In this document: positions 35,537-44,764 of the stretch, one piece after another
How the letters are laid out: each line of letters begins with the position of its first letter
Position numbering within the stretch: the first letter of the stretch is position 1
DNA from: Promethearchaeota archaeon
GTDB lineage: Archaea > Asgardarchaeota > Lokiarchaeia > Sigyniarchaeales > SOKP01
Length of the DNA: 57,043 bases
Direction: 5' to 3'
Assembly: GCA_016839765.1 (NCBI GenBank)
Contig: JAEOTP010000064.1
Coordinates: 1 to 57,043 of the forward strand
Notes under the pieces: model-generated
Databases searched by the model: none
What the model saw: the letters and a program-made list of their open reading frames with translations, nothing else
What the model was told of the DNA's origin: nothing
Program-made: the position numbers and the translations under genes

Positions 35537-36130
35537 TTATTGAAATACTGATACAAGCTGACTTTTATAAATATTTTTAAAGATCAAACTTAATATTTCC
35601 TCAAATGAATCCAATATTCCTTCCCCGTTTATCGCAATCGTTTTCTTTACATCTATGTTTGAGAATTTGTAATAATCAATCTTATGCAGAAAAATATTGT
35701 TATTAAATTTATCTGGGAGATCTTGTTTATTAAATGCGATAACTTTTGGTAAAGTTATAATAACATCTCCAAAATATGAGCAAAGTTCTTTCCAAGAGAT
35801 CTCATTTCTCTCAAATGCACTTCTTTGAGAATCTACAACGAAAATTATACCATCCAATGCCTGTAGAGTAGCAGGTCTTGTGATAATGTAGAAATCTTGC
35901 CCTGTCGTAGCGTAAATGTGAATCATAACAGTCCATTCTTGATTTTGAAAGACTATAGTGCCATAATCAAAAAAAAGCGTACGCCCAACTGTACTTTCAA
36001 TTGAATTTACTTCATCCCTTTTTCCAAAGTGATTAAAAAGTGATTTTAATGAGGTAGTTTTACCTGATAATGCAGGTCCATAATAGACTATCTTCAGTTG
36101 TATCTTTCTTTCAAAAGAATCTATAATCAT
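35537..36130 (-). CDS. MglA/Ras-like small GTPase
   Basis: The 197-residue protein has G1 GPALSGKTTS (18-27), a switch-II with TTGQDFY (like the TVPGQ of MglA) and G4 NKQDLP. The Ala-Leu P-loop and TGQD switch match the MglA-type prokaryotic GTPases. There is no lipidation Cys at the C-terminus (LVSVFQ). Asgard genomes carry many such GTPases. It lies on the same strand as, and 129 bases downstream of, the small gene at 36260-36637. Confidence 0.8.
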   Translation of the reverse strand: MIIDSFERKIQLKIVYYGPALSGKTTSLKSLFNHFGKRDEVNSIESTVGRTLFFDYGTIVFQNQEWTVMIHIYATTGQDFYIITRPATLQALDGIIFVVDSQRSAFERNEISWKELCSYFGDVIITLPKVIAFNKQDLPDKFNNNIFLHKIDYYKFSNIDVKKTIAINGEGILDSFEEILSLIFKNIYKSQLVSVFQ

Positions 36131-36259
36131 TATCGTATTTCTAGTTAATTTTATATTGATTCTGAATTAAGATTTTTAAAATCCAAGGATTTATTTCTCA
36201 AACTTTTCAAAAATCAACTTTCTTTTGAAGAAATTTTAAGCTGGTTAAAAAAAGATTAA

Positions 36260-36637
36260 CTAAAAAAATAATTTATTTCCTTCAATATTGCATGATAATA
36301 GCTCCCGTAAAATAAGAATCTCGATCTCTCTTCTTAAAATTGTCTCATCAAGAGCTATATTTTCAATTTCTTTCAATTTTTTTTGCAATTCAGTAAAAGT
36401 TATGGAGTTTTGCTGTTGAGAAATTCTAGTAATTAAATTCAGGATTTTTTGCTGATTGTAAAGCGAAAGTGCATTTGAATCCAATTGATATAATTTATGG
36501 GTCAAATTATAATTGAAATTTGCTTGCTTTTCGATCCCTTTTAAGTTCTCAAGTAAGGCTATAGCTTCAGAATATTTTTCTCGTGATAATAAATCTTGAA
36601 CTTTATTAAGTTCATCAATAAACTCTCTAGATTCCAT
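36260..36637 (-). CDS. Small helical, winged-helix-like protein
   Basis: The 125-residue protein is predicted to be helical for its first 75 residues. It then has a segment (SITFTELQKKLKEI and onward to LLSCNIEGNKLFF) with the helix-helix-helix-wing pattern of PCI-type or other winged helices. The resemblance is only to secondary structure. It follows the SCP2 gene by 32 bases and ends upstream of the MglA-like GTPase. Confidence 0.45.
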   Translation of the reverse strand: MESREFIDELNKVQDLLSREKYSEAIALLENLKGIEKQANFNYNLTHKLYQLDSNALSLYNQQKILNLITRISQQQNSITFTELQKKLKEIENIALDETILRREIEILILRELLSCNIEGNKLFF

Positions 36638-36669
36638 TCTTTAACTCAATAAGGTTCTTATTAATCTAT

Positions 36670-37020
36670 TTACAATTTATCAAGTTTTTGTAATTTCATT
36701 ATTTCGGGCATTGTTGCTTTTACTATTAATTTTCCCTGTTGATATGCTTTCAATCCAGTTATTTCTCCTCTATTAAGAGCTAGGAAAGTTTCCGTACTCA
36801 TGGTATACATGATATCAGGATTGTCAAGTTTTTGTTGAACAATTGGTTTAGGATTTCCATCAACTAATTCTATTACGTAATACTCGTCAAGGTCGGTAAA
36901 AAAATACTGCAGAGTTTTATTCCATCCTTTAAAGTGTCTAGCCACATCCTTGTGAGTGTATTTCTTTCGTTGATCGTCTAAAATTTTCATAAATTCATCT
37001 CGATTAACCATATTATTCAC
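36670..37020 (-). CDS. SCP2 (sterol-carrier-like) domain protein
   Basis: The 116-residue protein is one SCP2 domain, which binds lipid or acyl groups. HFKGWNKTLQYFFTDLDEYYV, PDIMYTMSTETFLALNRGEI and GKLIVKATMPEIMKL match the family's strand and helix order. It begins 8 bases after the FixX-like ferredoxin gene, so it is co-transcribed with the FixC/FixX pair. That suggests a lipid, quinone or isoprenoid substrate for the flavoprotein. Confidence 0.8.
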   Translation of the reverse strand: MNNMVNRDEFMKILDDQRKKYTHKDVARHFKGWNKTLQYFFTDLDEYYVIELVDGNPKPIVQQKLDNPDIMYTMSTETFLALNRGEITGLKAYQQGKLIVKATMPEIMKLQKLDKL

Positions 37021-37028
37021 CTAATAAA

Positions 37029-37289
37029 CTATCCGTAACTAAAACGGACACCAGTTCCTCCTTTAGGTTCTTCAAATATAACGGCATCATCAAAGCAAAC
37101 ATTCCAGCAAGCACCGCACTCACAACACCGTTTTAGGTTTACAGGTCGATATATTTCACCATCTGCTTCCCATACCTCTCGTGTACAGAATTTAGCACAT
37201 TCCCCACATCCAGTGCATTTTTCTTCGTTCACTCTTACAAACTCTCCTGTGTCTCCAGGATAATAATCAACTTTCATTTCTACTTTCAT
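37029..37289 (-). CDS. FixX-like ferredoxin
   Basis: The 86-residue protein carries cysteines in CTGCGECAKFC (about 24-34) and CCECGACWNVC (about 54-64), enough for one or two [4Fe-4S] clusters. The layout fits FixX, partner of ETF:quinone oxidoreductase-like FixC. Its ATG overlaps the TGA stop of the flavoprotein gene (ATGA, 37286-37289), a sign of translational coupling. Confidence 0.85.
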   Translation of the reverse strand: MKVEMKVDYYPGDTGEFVRVNEEKCTGCGECAKFCTREVWEADGEIYRPVNLKRCCECGACWNVCFDDAVIFEEPKGGTGVRFSYG

Positions 37290-38584
37290 TTTCTTCCCCT
37301 CTCATTATATAAATTTTCAAAATCAGGATCAACATTCGCATAAGGTTGAATAAGTTCTAATAAATCATACGCTTCTTGTAGCAGTTCCGTATCTTGATCC
37401 TCAACTCCCTTCATCCATTTAGTATGTATTGCGTTGGAAATAAATCCGCCACCCATAATCACATTCTGCATCATTTTGGTGATTTCTTCATCGGATTTAC
37501 TTAAAGCTGTTGCTTTATTCACAGCACCAATGTGTCGAAAAGCTTGCATAAAGAAGTTATTAGCAATTAGTTGTTGGTATGTTTCAGATAATTCTGCCTC
37601 TGAAAAATCATTGGCTTCAATTGCCTTTGCGGCTGATTGAGCAGCATAAATTCCAGTAAAGAAGGCTTCAGGCATTCCTTCGCCTAAGAAAGGGACTACA
37701 AAACCTCCAGCTTCACCCGTTAGAATCAATCCATTTCTCACTCGTTTTTCTATGGCTTCATCATATTCTAAATGTAATCCCCAAGCTACTATTTTGCCAC
37801 CTTCTAATTTTTTCTTTACTACCGGTAAATTGAGAAAATTTTCCATGTATTTATTCACATTTGGAAATTCATCAGTAATTAGGTTTTCATCCATGTATCC
37901 ACCAGTACCGAGAGTAACCGTATCTTTTTTAGGGAAGATCCAAGGCCAAGTTTTATACTGAATTCCTGGTGATAAGTAATACTCAATACACTCTCCAATT
38001 CGTTCATCGATAACCTCCATACCTAAATGAACACATACAGTCACATACAATATCATATTTGTACCTTTTCTTTTTGGAATCAGACCTGCTTTCCTGCCTA
38101 CTATAGAATTTACTCCACCTGCATCGATTACAACTTTAGAATAACATTTTTCTCCACTATCAGTTATAACCCCTTTCACATAGTTATTCTCTTCAATTAT
38201 ATCTACTACTGTTGTTGATAGTTTAACCTCTGCTCCTGCTTTCTTAGCTTCTTCAGTATGCCAAGCATCAAAATGGTCTCTACGAATAGAAAGAAGTAAT
38301 ATCCCTTCTGAAGGGATTTCGTGGAAAATTGTTGTTCGATCCTTATTAATATGGTAAGTTCTCATTTCCCTTATTACTCTTTCAACAGGACCTTCTACTA
38401 AATAATGTAAATCAGGAATGATTAAAGCAGCTCCATTCAAACAAGTACCCGAGATATTTTTTTCTCCTGGAATTTGAGCTTTTTCGAGAAGCAGGGTCTT
38501 TAGACCTAACTCTGCTGACTTTTTCGCAGCAGCAGGACCAGCACAGCCTGCTCCTACAACAATAACATCATACTCATTTATCAA
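37286..38584 (-). CDS. FixC/geranylgeranyl-reductase-family flavoprotein
   Basis: The 432-residue protein starts with the FAD loop VVGAGCAGPAAAKKSAELG (residues 10-28) and continues with SGTCLNGAAL, VVIDAGGVNSIVGRKAG and LTGEAGGFVVPFLGEGMPEA. These fit the geranylgeranyl reductase/FixC family. Members hydrogenate isoprenoid lipids in archaea or act as ETF-quinone oxidoreductases. The FixX ferredoxin coupled to it by an ATGA overlap, and the SCP2 protein after it, favour reduction of a lipid substrate. The exact reaction is open. Confidence 0.85.
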   Translation of the reverse strand: MINEYDVIVVGAGCAGPAAAKKSAELGLKTLLLEKAQIPGEKNISGTCLNGAALIIPDLHYLVEGPVERVIREMRTYHINKDRTTIFHEIPSEGILLLSIRRDHFDAWHTEEAKKAGAEVKLSTTVVDIIEENNYVKGVITDSGEKCYSKVVIDAGGVNSIVGRKAGLIPKRKGTNMILYVTVCVHLGMEVIDERIGECIEYYLSPGIQYKTWPWIFPKKDTVTLGTGGYMDENLITDEFPNVNKYMENFLNLPVVKKKLEGGKIVAWGLHLEYDEAIEKRVRNGLILTGEAGGFVVPFLGEGMPEAFFTGIYAAQSAAKAIEANDFSEAELSETYQQLIANNFFMQAFRHIGAVNKATALSKSDEEITKMMQNVIMGGGFISNAIHTKWMKGVEDQDTELLQEAYDLLELIQPYANVDPDFENLYNERGRK

Positions 38585-38722
38585 AATACTCCCTCCATGA
38601 CATATACTCCATTTAGAGTTGTAAAAAACTAATGCTTCTAATTTTCAATATTTTATAAGCTTTACTTGATAAAAATAATTTGAACTAAATAATAATGAAT
38701 AAATATTCCATAGAATATTAAG

Positions 38723-38737
38723 AAAGCCTATAAATAG
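38723..38737 (+). promoter_or_regulatory. BRE/TATA-like promoter for the Nfu gene
   Basis: AAAGCCTATAAATAG (38723-38737) resembles an archaeal BRE plus TATA box. Transcription about 25 bases downstream would leave a 5' leader of about 30 bases with a TGAGGA ribosome site before the ATG at 38789. It is a pattern match only. Confidence 0.4.
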
Positions 38738-38788
38738 GAACTTTTATTTATTTATATAAGAATATAAAATAAAATTTGAGGATTACAA

Positions 38789-39016
38789 ATGGATAAAGAA
38801 AAAGTAAAAGAAGTTATTGAAAAGATTAGACCCCAATTGCAAGCAGATGGTGGTGACGTTGAAATCGTCGAAATCACAGATGATGGTATAGTTAAAGTTC
38901 GATTAATGGGTCATTGCGCTGGTTGTCCTTATTCACAGCAAACATTATCCTTAGGAATTGAACGTGCCGTAAAGCAATTTGTTCCTGAAGTAAAAGCTGT
39001 ACAGAATGTCATTTAA
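38789..39016 (+). CDS. Nfu-type iron-sulfur cluster scaffold
   Basis: The 75-residue protein is a single NifU C-terminal domain. It has IRPQLQADGGDVEIVEI and the cluster-binding GHCAGCPYSQQTL (CxxC, about 44-47). Nfu proteins carry [4Fe-4S] clusters to apoproteins. In a genome this rich in ferredoxin-type proteins it may serve the Hdr complexes, though it is not linked to them by operon. Confidence 0.9.
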   Translation: MDKEKVKEVIEKIRPQLQADGGDVEIVEITDDGIVKVRLMGHCAGCPYSQQTLSLGIERAVKQFVPEVKAVQNVI

Positions 39017-39134
39017 AATAAATCTTTTTAATTTTTTTAAGCAAATCTTCTATTAAGATAACTCTTAATTTATTCTGAAAATTTCTAATTTAGGGAAGAG
39101 AAAAAAAAATCCTGAAAACAGGATAAAATTTTTT

Positions 39135-40016
39135 TTATAAACCTTTATAAATTTTAAAACCTAGACTGAGCCAATATACAATTGCTTCAACTAGTCGCTC
39201 TGGGTATTCCTCAATAATAGATTCAGGAACACGTTTTTTCAAAACATTATCGATTAAATATGGAATATCCTTTATATGCTCAACATTTTCTTCAAAATCT
39301 CTCCAAAATTGATTAGTATTTGCTAAAGATTCATCAAGAATACTTTTAGCCTCATTACCGTAATAATAACCAAAATGGTCTAAGCATAGGGTTTCATATT
39401 CAATTTTTTTAATTTTATCGATACTTTTAAGGTAAGCTTTTTGATCCCATTTAGGAGGCATAAACGGAGGAACAAATACTTTATCTGCAACTTTCATGCC
39501 GAGTACATCTCCCACGAATAAATTATTATTTTTTTCATCAAGTATAGCAATTTCATCATCCATGTGACCATGTGCTTCAAAAATTTTCAAAGTTATTCCA
39601 TCCAAATCTACAATATCCCCTTCTTTAAGGGGTGTTATTTCCTCTTCAATATTATTGTAAGGACCAGCTTCAAAAATATCATTATAGGATTGATCTCTTA
39701 AATTGGGGATTGCGGCAGCAGAGGCCAATATTTCAATTTCTTTTCCTTCTTTTTTAGCTCTCTGGCATAAAAATGGTATTGCTTGGACATGATCCCAATG
39801 AGAGTGAGTAGCAATGATCATATCAGGAGGGAATGCATTTAACTCTTTTAGTTTTTTGAGAGTTTTCCTAGTTTCAATATGAGTGCCTGCATCTATTAAG
39901 CACGATTTTCCCGCTTCTATCAAATAAATAGATAGAATACTAGGAACTCCCATCATATTTGCATCTATTAAAGTCGTATCATCATTGATTTTTCCTGGTT
40001 TTCGTATAACAGTCAT
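39135..40016 (-). CDS. Metallo-beta-lactamase-fold hydrolase
   Basis: The 293-residue protein has THSHWDH (the HxHxDH metal motif, about 65-71), a GHMDDEIAI segment with a later His, FVGDVLG with its metal Asp, and a distal DHFGYYYG. This fits the glyoxalase-II/MBL hydrolase group. A helical tail of about 70 residues follows. The substrate is unknown, and the gene stands alone. Confidence 0.85.
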   Translation of the reverse strand: MTVIRKPGKINDDTTLIDANMMGVPSILSIYLIEAGKSCLIDAGTHIETRKTLKKLKELNAFPPDMIIATHSHWDHVQAIPFLCQRAKKEGKEIEILASAAAIPNLRDQSYNDIFEAGPYNNIEEEITPLKEGDIVDLDGITLKIFEAHGHMDDEIAILDEKNNNLFVGDVLGMKVADKVFVPPFMPPKWDQKAYLKSIDKIKKIEYETLCLDHFGYYYGNEAKSILDESLANTNQFWRDFEENVEHIKDIPYLIDNVLKKRVPESIIEEYPERLVEAIVYWLSLGFKIYKGL

Positions 40017-40221
40017 TTTTTCACATCTTATATTTTATAATTAAAGATTAATTATTGAATTATTTTCTTCAGCATTTATAAACCTATTCGTTGGCAAAAT
40101 TAGTAGTAGTTTGTTTTTTATTAAAAAGAACCTCTTTTTTATTTTATATTATTTTCAAAAAGTTAATTATTTTCCAATAATTATTAACTTATTAACTAAC
40201 TAGGTAAGTATTTACGGAATT

Positions 40222-41469
40222 ATGAGTGAAAACGAAAAGGAAAAACCTGAAGAAGAAGTTTCTTCTGAGGAAGAAGAGAGGAAATCAAAAAGGAAAAGAA
40301 CAGTGAAAAAAACACAAGGCCAAATGATTCAAGAAGCACTAGGTATAAAACCTGAAGATATTCAAGATATTGAAGATAAACTGTTTATTTCTAGATTTTT
40401 AGATTATTTCGTTGAGGAAACGTTAGATTTTATTCATAGAGATCGTAGTATTGAACAGTATATGAAAAGACTAACTGATACAGTCTCTAAATTGGAAATG
40501 GGCAATGAAGAAGATAAACTCTTAAAAATCAATTATGAGGATAAGAAAGTATTTGAACTAGTTCAGAAATTGAAAGTAAGAGCAGAAGAACTTGCTTTAA
40601 GCAAGGGAATAAAGACATCCGTTGATAAACGTTTGAGGAGATTAAGTTTGATTATTACTGCTCCCCTACTTGTTGCAATCATAGGATTAATGTTCATAGA
40701 GAACCTTGATATATTATTTTTATTTCCATTACTCTGTATATTTTGTATGTTACCTCAATTATTAAGAAGCTCTGTTTTGAAAAAATGGATGAGATTCAAG
40801 GAAGAGAACAAAAATGAAGTATATACACAAAATCGGGAGGATATAATGGTTTTGAAGAGTTTTGTGAATGATATTTTAAATAATATTCGAACTAAACTGA
40901 TTGAATTAAATGTACCACTTGAATTAATTAAATTTGGGTTGTATAGTAGAGATTATGAAAATTTACAACTAATCAATCAGAGAATGATGCGAGGAGTATC
41001 TCAATTTTACTTTGTTTTTGAATATCCCGAAGGAATGGAACCATTTCCTATTCCTGAAAGTCTTCAACAATATCAACAACCATTATTCCCCGAAAAAAAG
41101 TATGAAAAGAACTTCATTGTGTTGACTGAAATGAAAGGAAAAGATGGGATAATCCAAACTTTTGTCCCTAGTCTAAAAGATAAACTTGCGAAACAAATAA
41201 ATCAAATGTTAAACGATTCAGAATTCTCAGAATCACCTTTAAATTTTAAAGAGATTATTCCTGATTATTCTAAAGAAATGGGCATCTATTGTGTTTGTGG
41301 CGAATTAGCTAATATTACAAATGTGCAAATCTGTAATTGGAAGAACCAGTTTAAGTATTACTTATTTCAAGGAAAACAATGTAAGTGCGGCGAGAGCATT
41401 TATGCGGTTTCTGTAATGGATGAACAAGCCGAAATTCCAGAAGAACTAAAAGAAATTTTCTTAGACTAA
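40222..41469 (+). CDS. Uncharacterised protein with two membrane spans and zinc-ribbon-like C-terminus
   Basis: A charged N-terminus (about 1-35, Lys/Glu-rich) and a helical region precede two close membrane spans (about 141-178). The C-terminal half is soluble and ends with CVCGE and CKCGE, four cysteines that can bind zinc. I do not recognise the family. The gene ends 3 bases from the convergent acyl-CoA synthetase gene. Confidence 0.5.
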   Translation: MSENEKEKPEEEVSSEEEERKSKRKRTVKKTQGQMIQEALGIKPEDIQDIEDKLFISRFLDYFVEETLDFIHRDRSIEQYMKRLTDTVSKLEMGNEEDKLLKINYEDKKVFELVQKLKVRAEELALSKGIKTSVDKRLRRLSLIITAPLLVAIIGLMFIENLDILFLFPLLCIFCMLPQLLRSSVLKKWMRFKEENKNEVYTQNREDIMVLKSFVNDILNNIRTKLIELNVPLELIKFGLYSRDYENLQLINQRMMRGVSQFYFVFEYPEGMEPFPIPESLQQYQQPLFPEKKYEKNFIVLTEMKGKDGIIQTFVPSLKDKLAKQINQMLNDSEFSESPLNFKEIIPDYSKEMGIYCVCGELANITNVQICNWKNQFKYYLFQGKQCKCGESIYAVSVMDEQAEIPEELKEIFLD

Positions 41470-41472
41470 ATT

Positions 41473-42822
41473 TTATTTCTTTTTTATTTTTGAATAATAA
41501 TCATATAATAGTTTATAAGAACGAACTGCTCGTTCAACTTCATTTTCGAAAAGAGGAATTTTTAATTCTGTCGCTGTTTTTATAACTCTTTTTGCGCCTT
41601 CGTGTTCTGCTTGAATCAAAATTATAATAATGGGTTTATGTGGAAATTTTGATTTTAATGAAGCGTATATCCCTACATCGAACTCTATTTCGATAAAGAA
41701 TTCTAAAGCTAAAATTAAACCATCTACAGAATTGTCTTCTAATAGGGCTTGTGATGCTGTATTATATATTCCACAAATCTTGATACCAATAAACTTTTCA
41801 GGGGGCCAAAAATCTACTGGATTACCAAAAGCACAAGTTGATCCTCCCACTTTATCGGTAATTATATCTCTTGATTGCTTACTTGGTCGTGCAAGCGATA
41901 AATGTTGTTTTCTCATTTCTCTAACTATTAAATGGATAGCTCCTGATGAGGGCCCTATTAAACCTAATTTTGGACCTTTTGGTTCGGGGCACCATAAAAA
42001 TATTTTTGCAATCTCAAAAAGTTCAATGTAATTAAAGACTTCAATACCTCCAGCTTTCTTCAATTCTTTTTCTTTTAATTCTTCTTTTCCCACATAAAAA
42101 AACAGGATAGGTTTAAGAGGAGCCACATTTTTTACTGCTTCGACTAATTCATCTGTGATCTCTCTTAAAAAAAGGGAAATCACTTTTGTCGTTTCATCCT
42201 TTAAGAAAAATTCAAGGATATCTGCTTCATTTATATGATAACCTTTTCCTAAATGAATCACTTTGGAAATAGGTAACCTTTGGGAAGGCGTCCACCAGCC
42301 CATAGCTCCCGCAAGACCTCCACTTTGAGCAATGAAACTTATACCTTCTTTTATGTTTTTGTTCTCCCGCATAATATGTTGTCTTACTGGAATAATTGAG
42401 GTTGTAAAGTTATCAATAAAATTAATCACACCAAGCATTGATGGCCCTAGATAAGTAATAGCATATTTTTCGCATATTTGGTGTAACTTTATTGTTGTAT
42501 CACTAGTATTCATACCAGGTTTTAATTCTGTTTGAATAGCAATATATTTTACTCCCATTCTACCTAAACTCTCTACAATCTCTAGTATATTTTTTCCTAA
42601 TACTATTACTGCAAGTTCAGGTACTTCAGGGAGTTCTTCAAAGGAATGATATGATTGAAGTCCTAAAATTTCCCCAGCATTTGGATTCAGAATATAAAGT
42701 TTTCCTTGATAAAATATTTCTAATAGATTTTTTAACACTGTATAGCTGAAAGATAATGCTTTTCTAGATACTCCAATAATTAGCACGCTTTTGGGATTGA
42801 AAAAAGGCTCAAGATTTTTCAA
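41473..42822 (-). CDS. ADP-forming acyl-CoA synthetase alpha-subunit-like protein
   Basis: The 449-residue protein has the CoA-binding Rossmann start (NPKSVLIIGVSRKALSF, as in the alpha subunit) and FIAQSGGLAGAMGWW. A GLIGPSSGAIHLI-type second ligase domain follows. Normal enzymes carry the phosphorylated His in an SSHTG segment between these domains. Here that stretch is shortened to GKEELKEKELKKAGG and has no His. The beta subunit (ATP-grasp) is not in the window. It may be a CoA- or acyl-CoA-binding relative rather than a catalytic synthetase. Confidence 0.65.
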   Translation of the reverse strand: MKNLEPFFNPKSVLIIGVSRKALSFSYTVLKNLLEIFYQGKLYILNPNAGEILGLQSYHSFEELPEVPELAVIVLGKNILEIVESLGRMGVKYIAIQTELKPGMNTSDTTIKLHQICEKYAITYLGPSMLGVINFIDNFTTSIIPVRQHIMRENKNIKEGISFIAQSGGLAGAMGWWTPSQRLPISKVIHLGKGYHINEADILEFFLKDETTKVISLFLREITDELVEAVKNVAPLKPILFFYVGKEELKEKELKKAGGIEVFNYIELFEIAKIFLWCPEPKGPKLGLIGPSSGAIHLIVREMRKQHLSLARPSKQSRDIITDKVGGSTCAFGNPVDFWPPEKFIGIKICGIYNTASQALLEDNSVDGLILALEFFIEIEFDVGIYASLKSKFPHKPIIIILIQAEHEGAKRVIKTATELKIPLFENEVERAVRSYKLLYDYYSKIKKK

Positions 42823-42914
42823 GATTTTATTAATACTCTTAATTAGTTTATCTTTAGTTATGTTATTAGAGAAATTGGATTATTAAAAAGTTGATGTTGA
42901 TATTTATTTTATTT

Positions 42915-43919
42915 TTATTTCTTCAAAGAATATGCTTTTAATACAAATTCTACTGCTTTCCTTCCGTCATTAAAATCTGGATGTTCCTGTTTTTTATTTA
43001 ATACACAAGTAATAAAGTGATTTATTAATTCGTATTGATTATTCATTCGAGACTCTTTATGAGAAAGAGCTTTTTTAAAGATTGGTTTTTTCTTTAATTT
43101 TAAGGGTCTATAATAAATGATTTTTTTTGTTCGTAAATCAATATTGAATATTCCTTTTGTTCCATAAAGTTTTAATACCTCAAGTGGTTCTAAACACCAT
43201 GATACTGAAATTATTCCTGTTACATCATTATGAAATTTAAATAATACACTAGAAGTATCTTCATCTTTCATATCAATACAATGAGTATTGAAATCAATTC
43301 CCTTAATTTCAGAATATTCCCCTACAAGATATCTGAGAAGATCTACACAATGTACTCCTAGATCTAATAGAACTCCTCCACCTGCCTTTTCAGAATTAAA
43401 AAACCACTTCTCCTCTGACATTGCTTGCCAAGATTTATAGGGACCATAATGGCTTAAATGATAATCAACAAGAAGTAATTTCCCAATAATTTCATTAGTA
43501 ATAATTTTTTTAATTAGAGGTAAAAATGAAATATACCTTTTCTGGAATGAAGTAAAAAAAATTATCCTCTTATTCTTTAACCTTTTTTCTACCTCAATTA
43601 ATTGTTTATTTGTGACACATATAGGTTTTTCGCAGAGAATATTAATATTATTATCAACTGCTTCAATTGTCATAGGCGCATGGAGAAAATTCGGTGTGCA
43701 TATGCTCACAACATCTAAATTTTCATTTCTTAGCATATTGTGCCATTCTTCACCAATATATATATTCGGAATATTAAATTTATCAGCAGCATTTTTTGCA
43801 TGTTTTAAAGTACGAGAAGCAATAGCTACTAACTCACAATTAGGATTCTTTTGATATCCTTCTAAATGAATAGTACCAAATCCTCCAGCTCCTATTAAAC
43901 CTACTCTTAATTTCTTAAT
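42915..43919 (-). CDS. Gfo/Idh/MocA-family oxidoreductase, ATT start
   Basis: This family oxidises sugars or related molecules with NAD(P). The Rossmann start is GLIGAGGFGTIHLEGY. It is followed by the CEKPI motif with its catalytic Lys and by GGGVLLDLGVHCVDLLRYL, which carries the family's DxGxH. A start at the first ATG (43736) would delete the NAD-binding strand. Upstream, the frame opens at a TAA and contains no ATG, GTG or TTG. ATT at 43919 is the only plausible start and gives a normal 334 residues. Confidence 0.85.
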   Translation of the reverse strand: MKKLRVGLIGAGGFGTIHLEGYQKNPNCELVAIASRTLKHAKNAADKFNIPNIYIGEEWHNMLRNENLDVVSICTPNFLHAPMTIEAVDNNINILCEKPICVTNKQLIEVEKRLKNKRIIFFTSFQKRYISFLPLIKKIITNEIIGKLLLVDYHLSHYGPYKSWQAMSEEKWFFNSEKAGGGVLLDLGVHCVDLLRYLVGEYSEIKGIDFNTHCIDMKDEDTSSVLFKFHNDVTGIISVSWCLEPLEVLKLYGTKGIFNIDLRTKKIIYYRPLKLKKKPIFKKALSHKESRMNNQYELINHFITCVLNKKQEHPDFNDGRKAVEFVLKAYSLKK

Positions 43920-43993
43920 TGATTACCACGTGAGTGAGGTGAATTAATAATATCAAATTAATTAAATAGAGAAGTTATAAACATAAATTAAAA

Positions 43994-44620
43994 TTATGTT
44001 AAAGCAACCTCATATAAAGGAACTTCTTTTCGCTTTTTAGCATCATAAAGAGGAAGCCCAGATTTTTTGAAGAATTCTGGTGATTTATATTGTAGAATGA
44101 CTATAGAACAGGGACTGGATATTTTCATTGATGCCACTCGTAATCTATCTCTAACCAAGGGGAGATTCTTTAAAGATGTGCCTACTTCACATATTATTGA
44201 GCCCGCCCGGACTCTGGCACACACACCTGTGGATCGTCCAAACGAGTTTCTCATTCCGCTTTGAACCCGATCAGCTCCAGCAAATGCTAACATCCGATTT
44301 TCACGATATTTTTGAAATGGTTTTGGCCTTACTCTAAATCTATAATTCGATCTACCTAAGTATTTTTGTAAAGCGCTGTTTACCGTGATACGAATCGCTT
44401 CAAGAGCATTTGCAGATATTTGACTTTGATTATCACATTTCAAGCCAGCAACAAGCTCAAAATCTTCCCAAGGGACCAACTTTGCACCTCCCCAGTATCG
44501 TTGTATCTTTGATTGAGCTCCACCACGCGCAAATTCCCTTCTACGATTAGAGGAACGTTTGTATTGAAAAGGGCGTCTACTCCAGCTCGAATAACATCTC
44601 CAAGGACGACGATGAGCCAT
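43994..44620 (-). CDS. rpl10e: Large ribosomal subunit protein uL16 (L10e)
   Basis: The 208-residue basic protein is archaeal/eukaryotic uL16. It has KIQRYWGGAK near the N-terminus, RFRVRPKPFQKYRENRMLAFAGADR reading through the family's conserved core, then QSGMRNSFGRSTGVCARVRAG. A basic N-terminus precedes these. The ribosomal core gene supports an archaeal host. It stands alone, without other ribosomal genes, and ATG with a purine-rich leader is clear. Confidence 0.93.
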   Translation of the reverse strand: MAHRRPWRCYSSWSRRPFQYKRSSNRRREFARGGAQSKIQRYWGGAKLVPWEDFELVAGLKCDNQSQISANALEAIRITVNSALQKYLGRSNYRFRVRPKPFQKYRENRMLAFAGADRVQSGMRNSFGRSTGVCARVRAGSIICEVGTSLKNLPLVRDRLRVASMKISSPCSIVILQYKSPEFFKKSGLPLYDAKKRKEVPLYEVALT

Positions 44621-44764
44621 TTATTTTCCTCTCGTTTAAATAATTTTGCTAATTTTTTTACAATTAATAAGAAATAAAAATAAATATACTTATTAAATTA
44701 ATTCCATGAAGAATAGTTAAAAAATTTTATTAAATTGGGATGCTAAGAAAGGTTTTTCGATATT

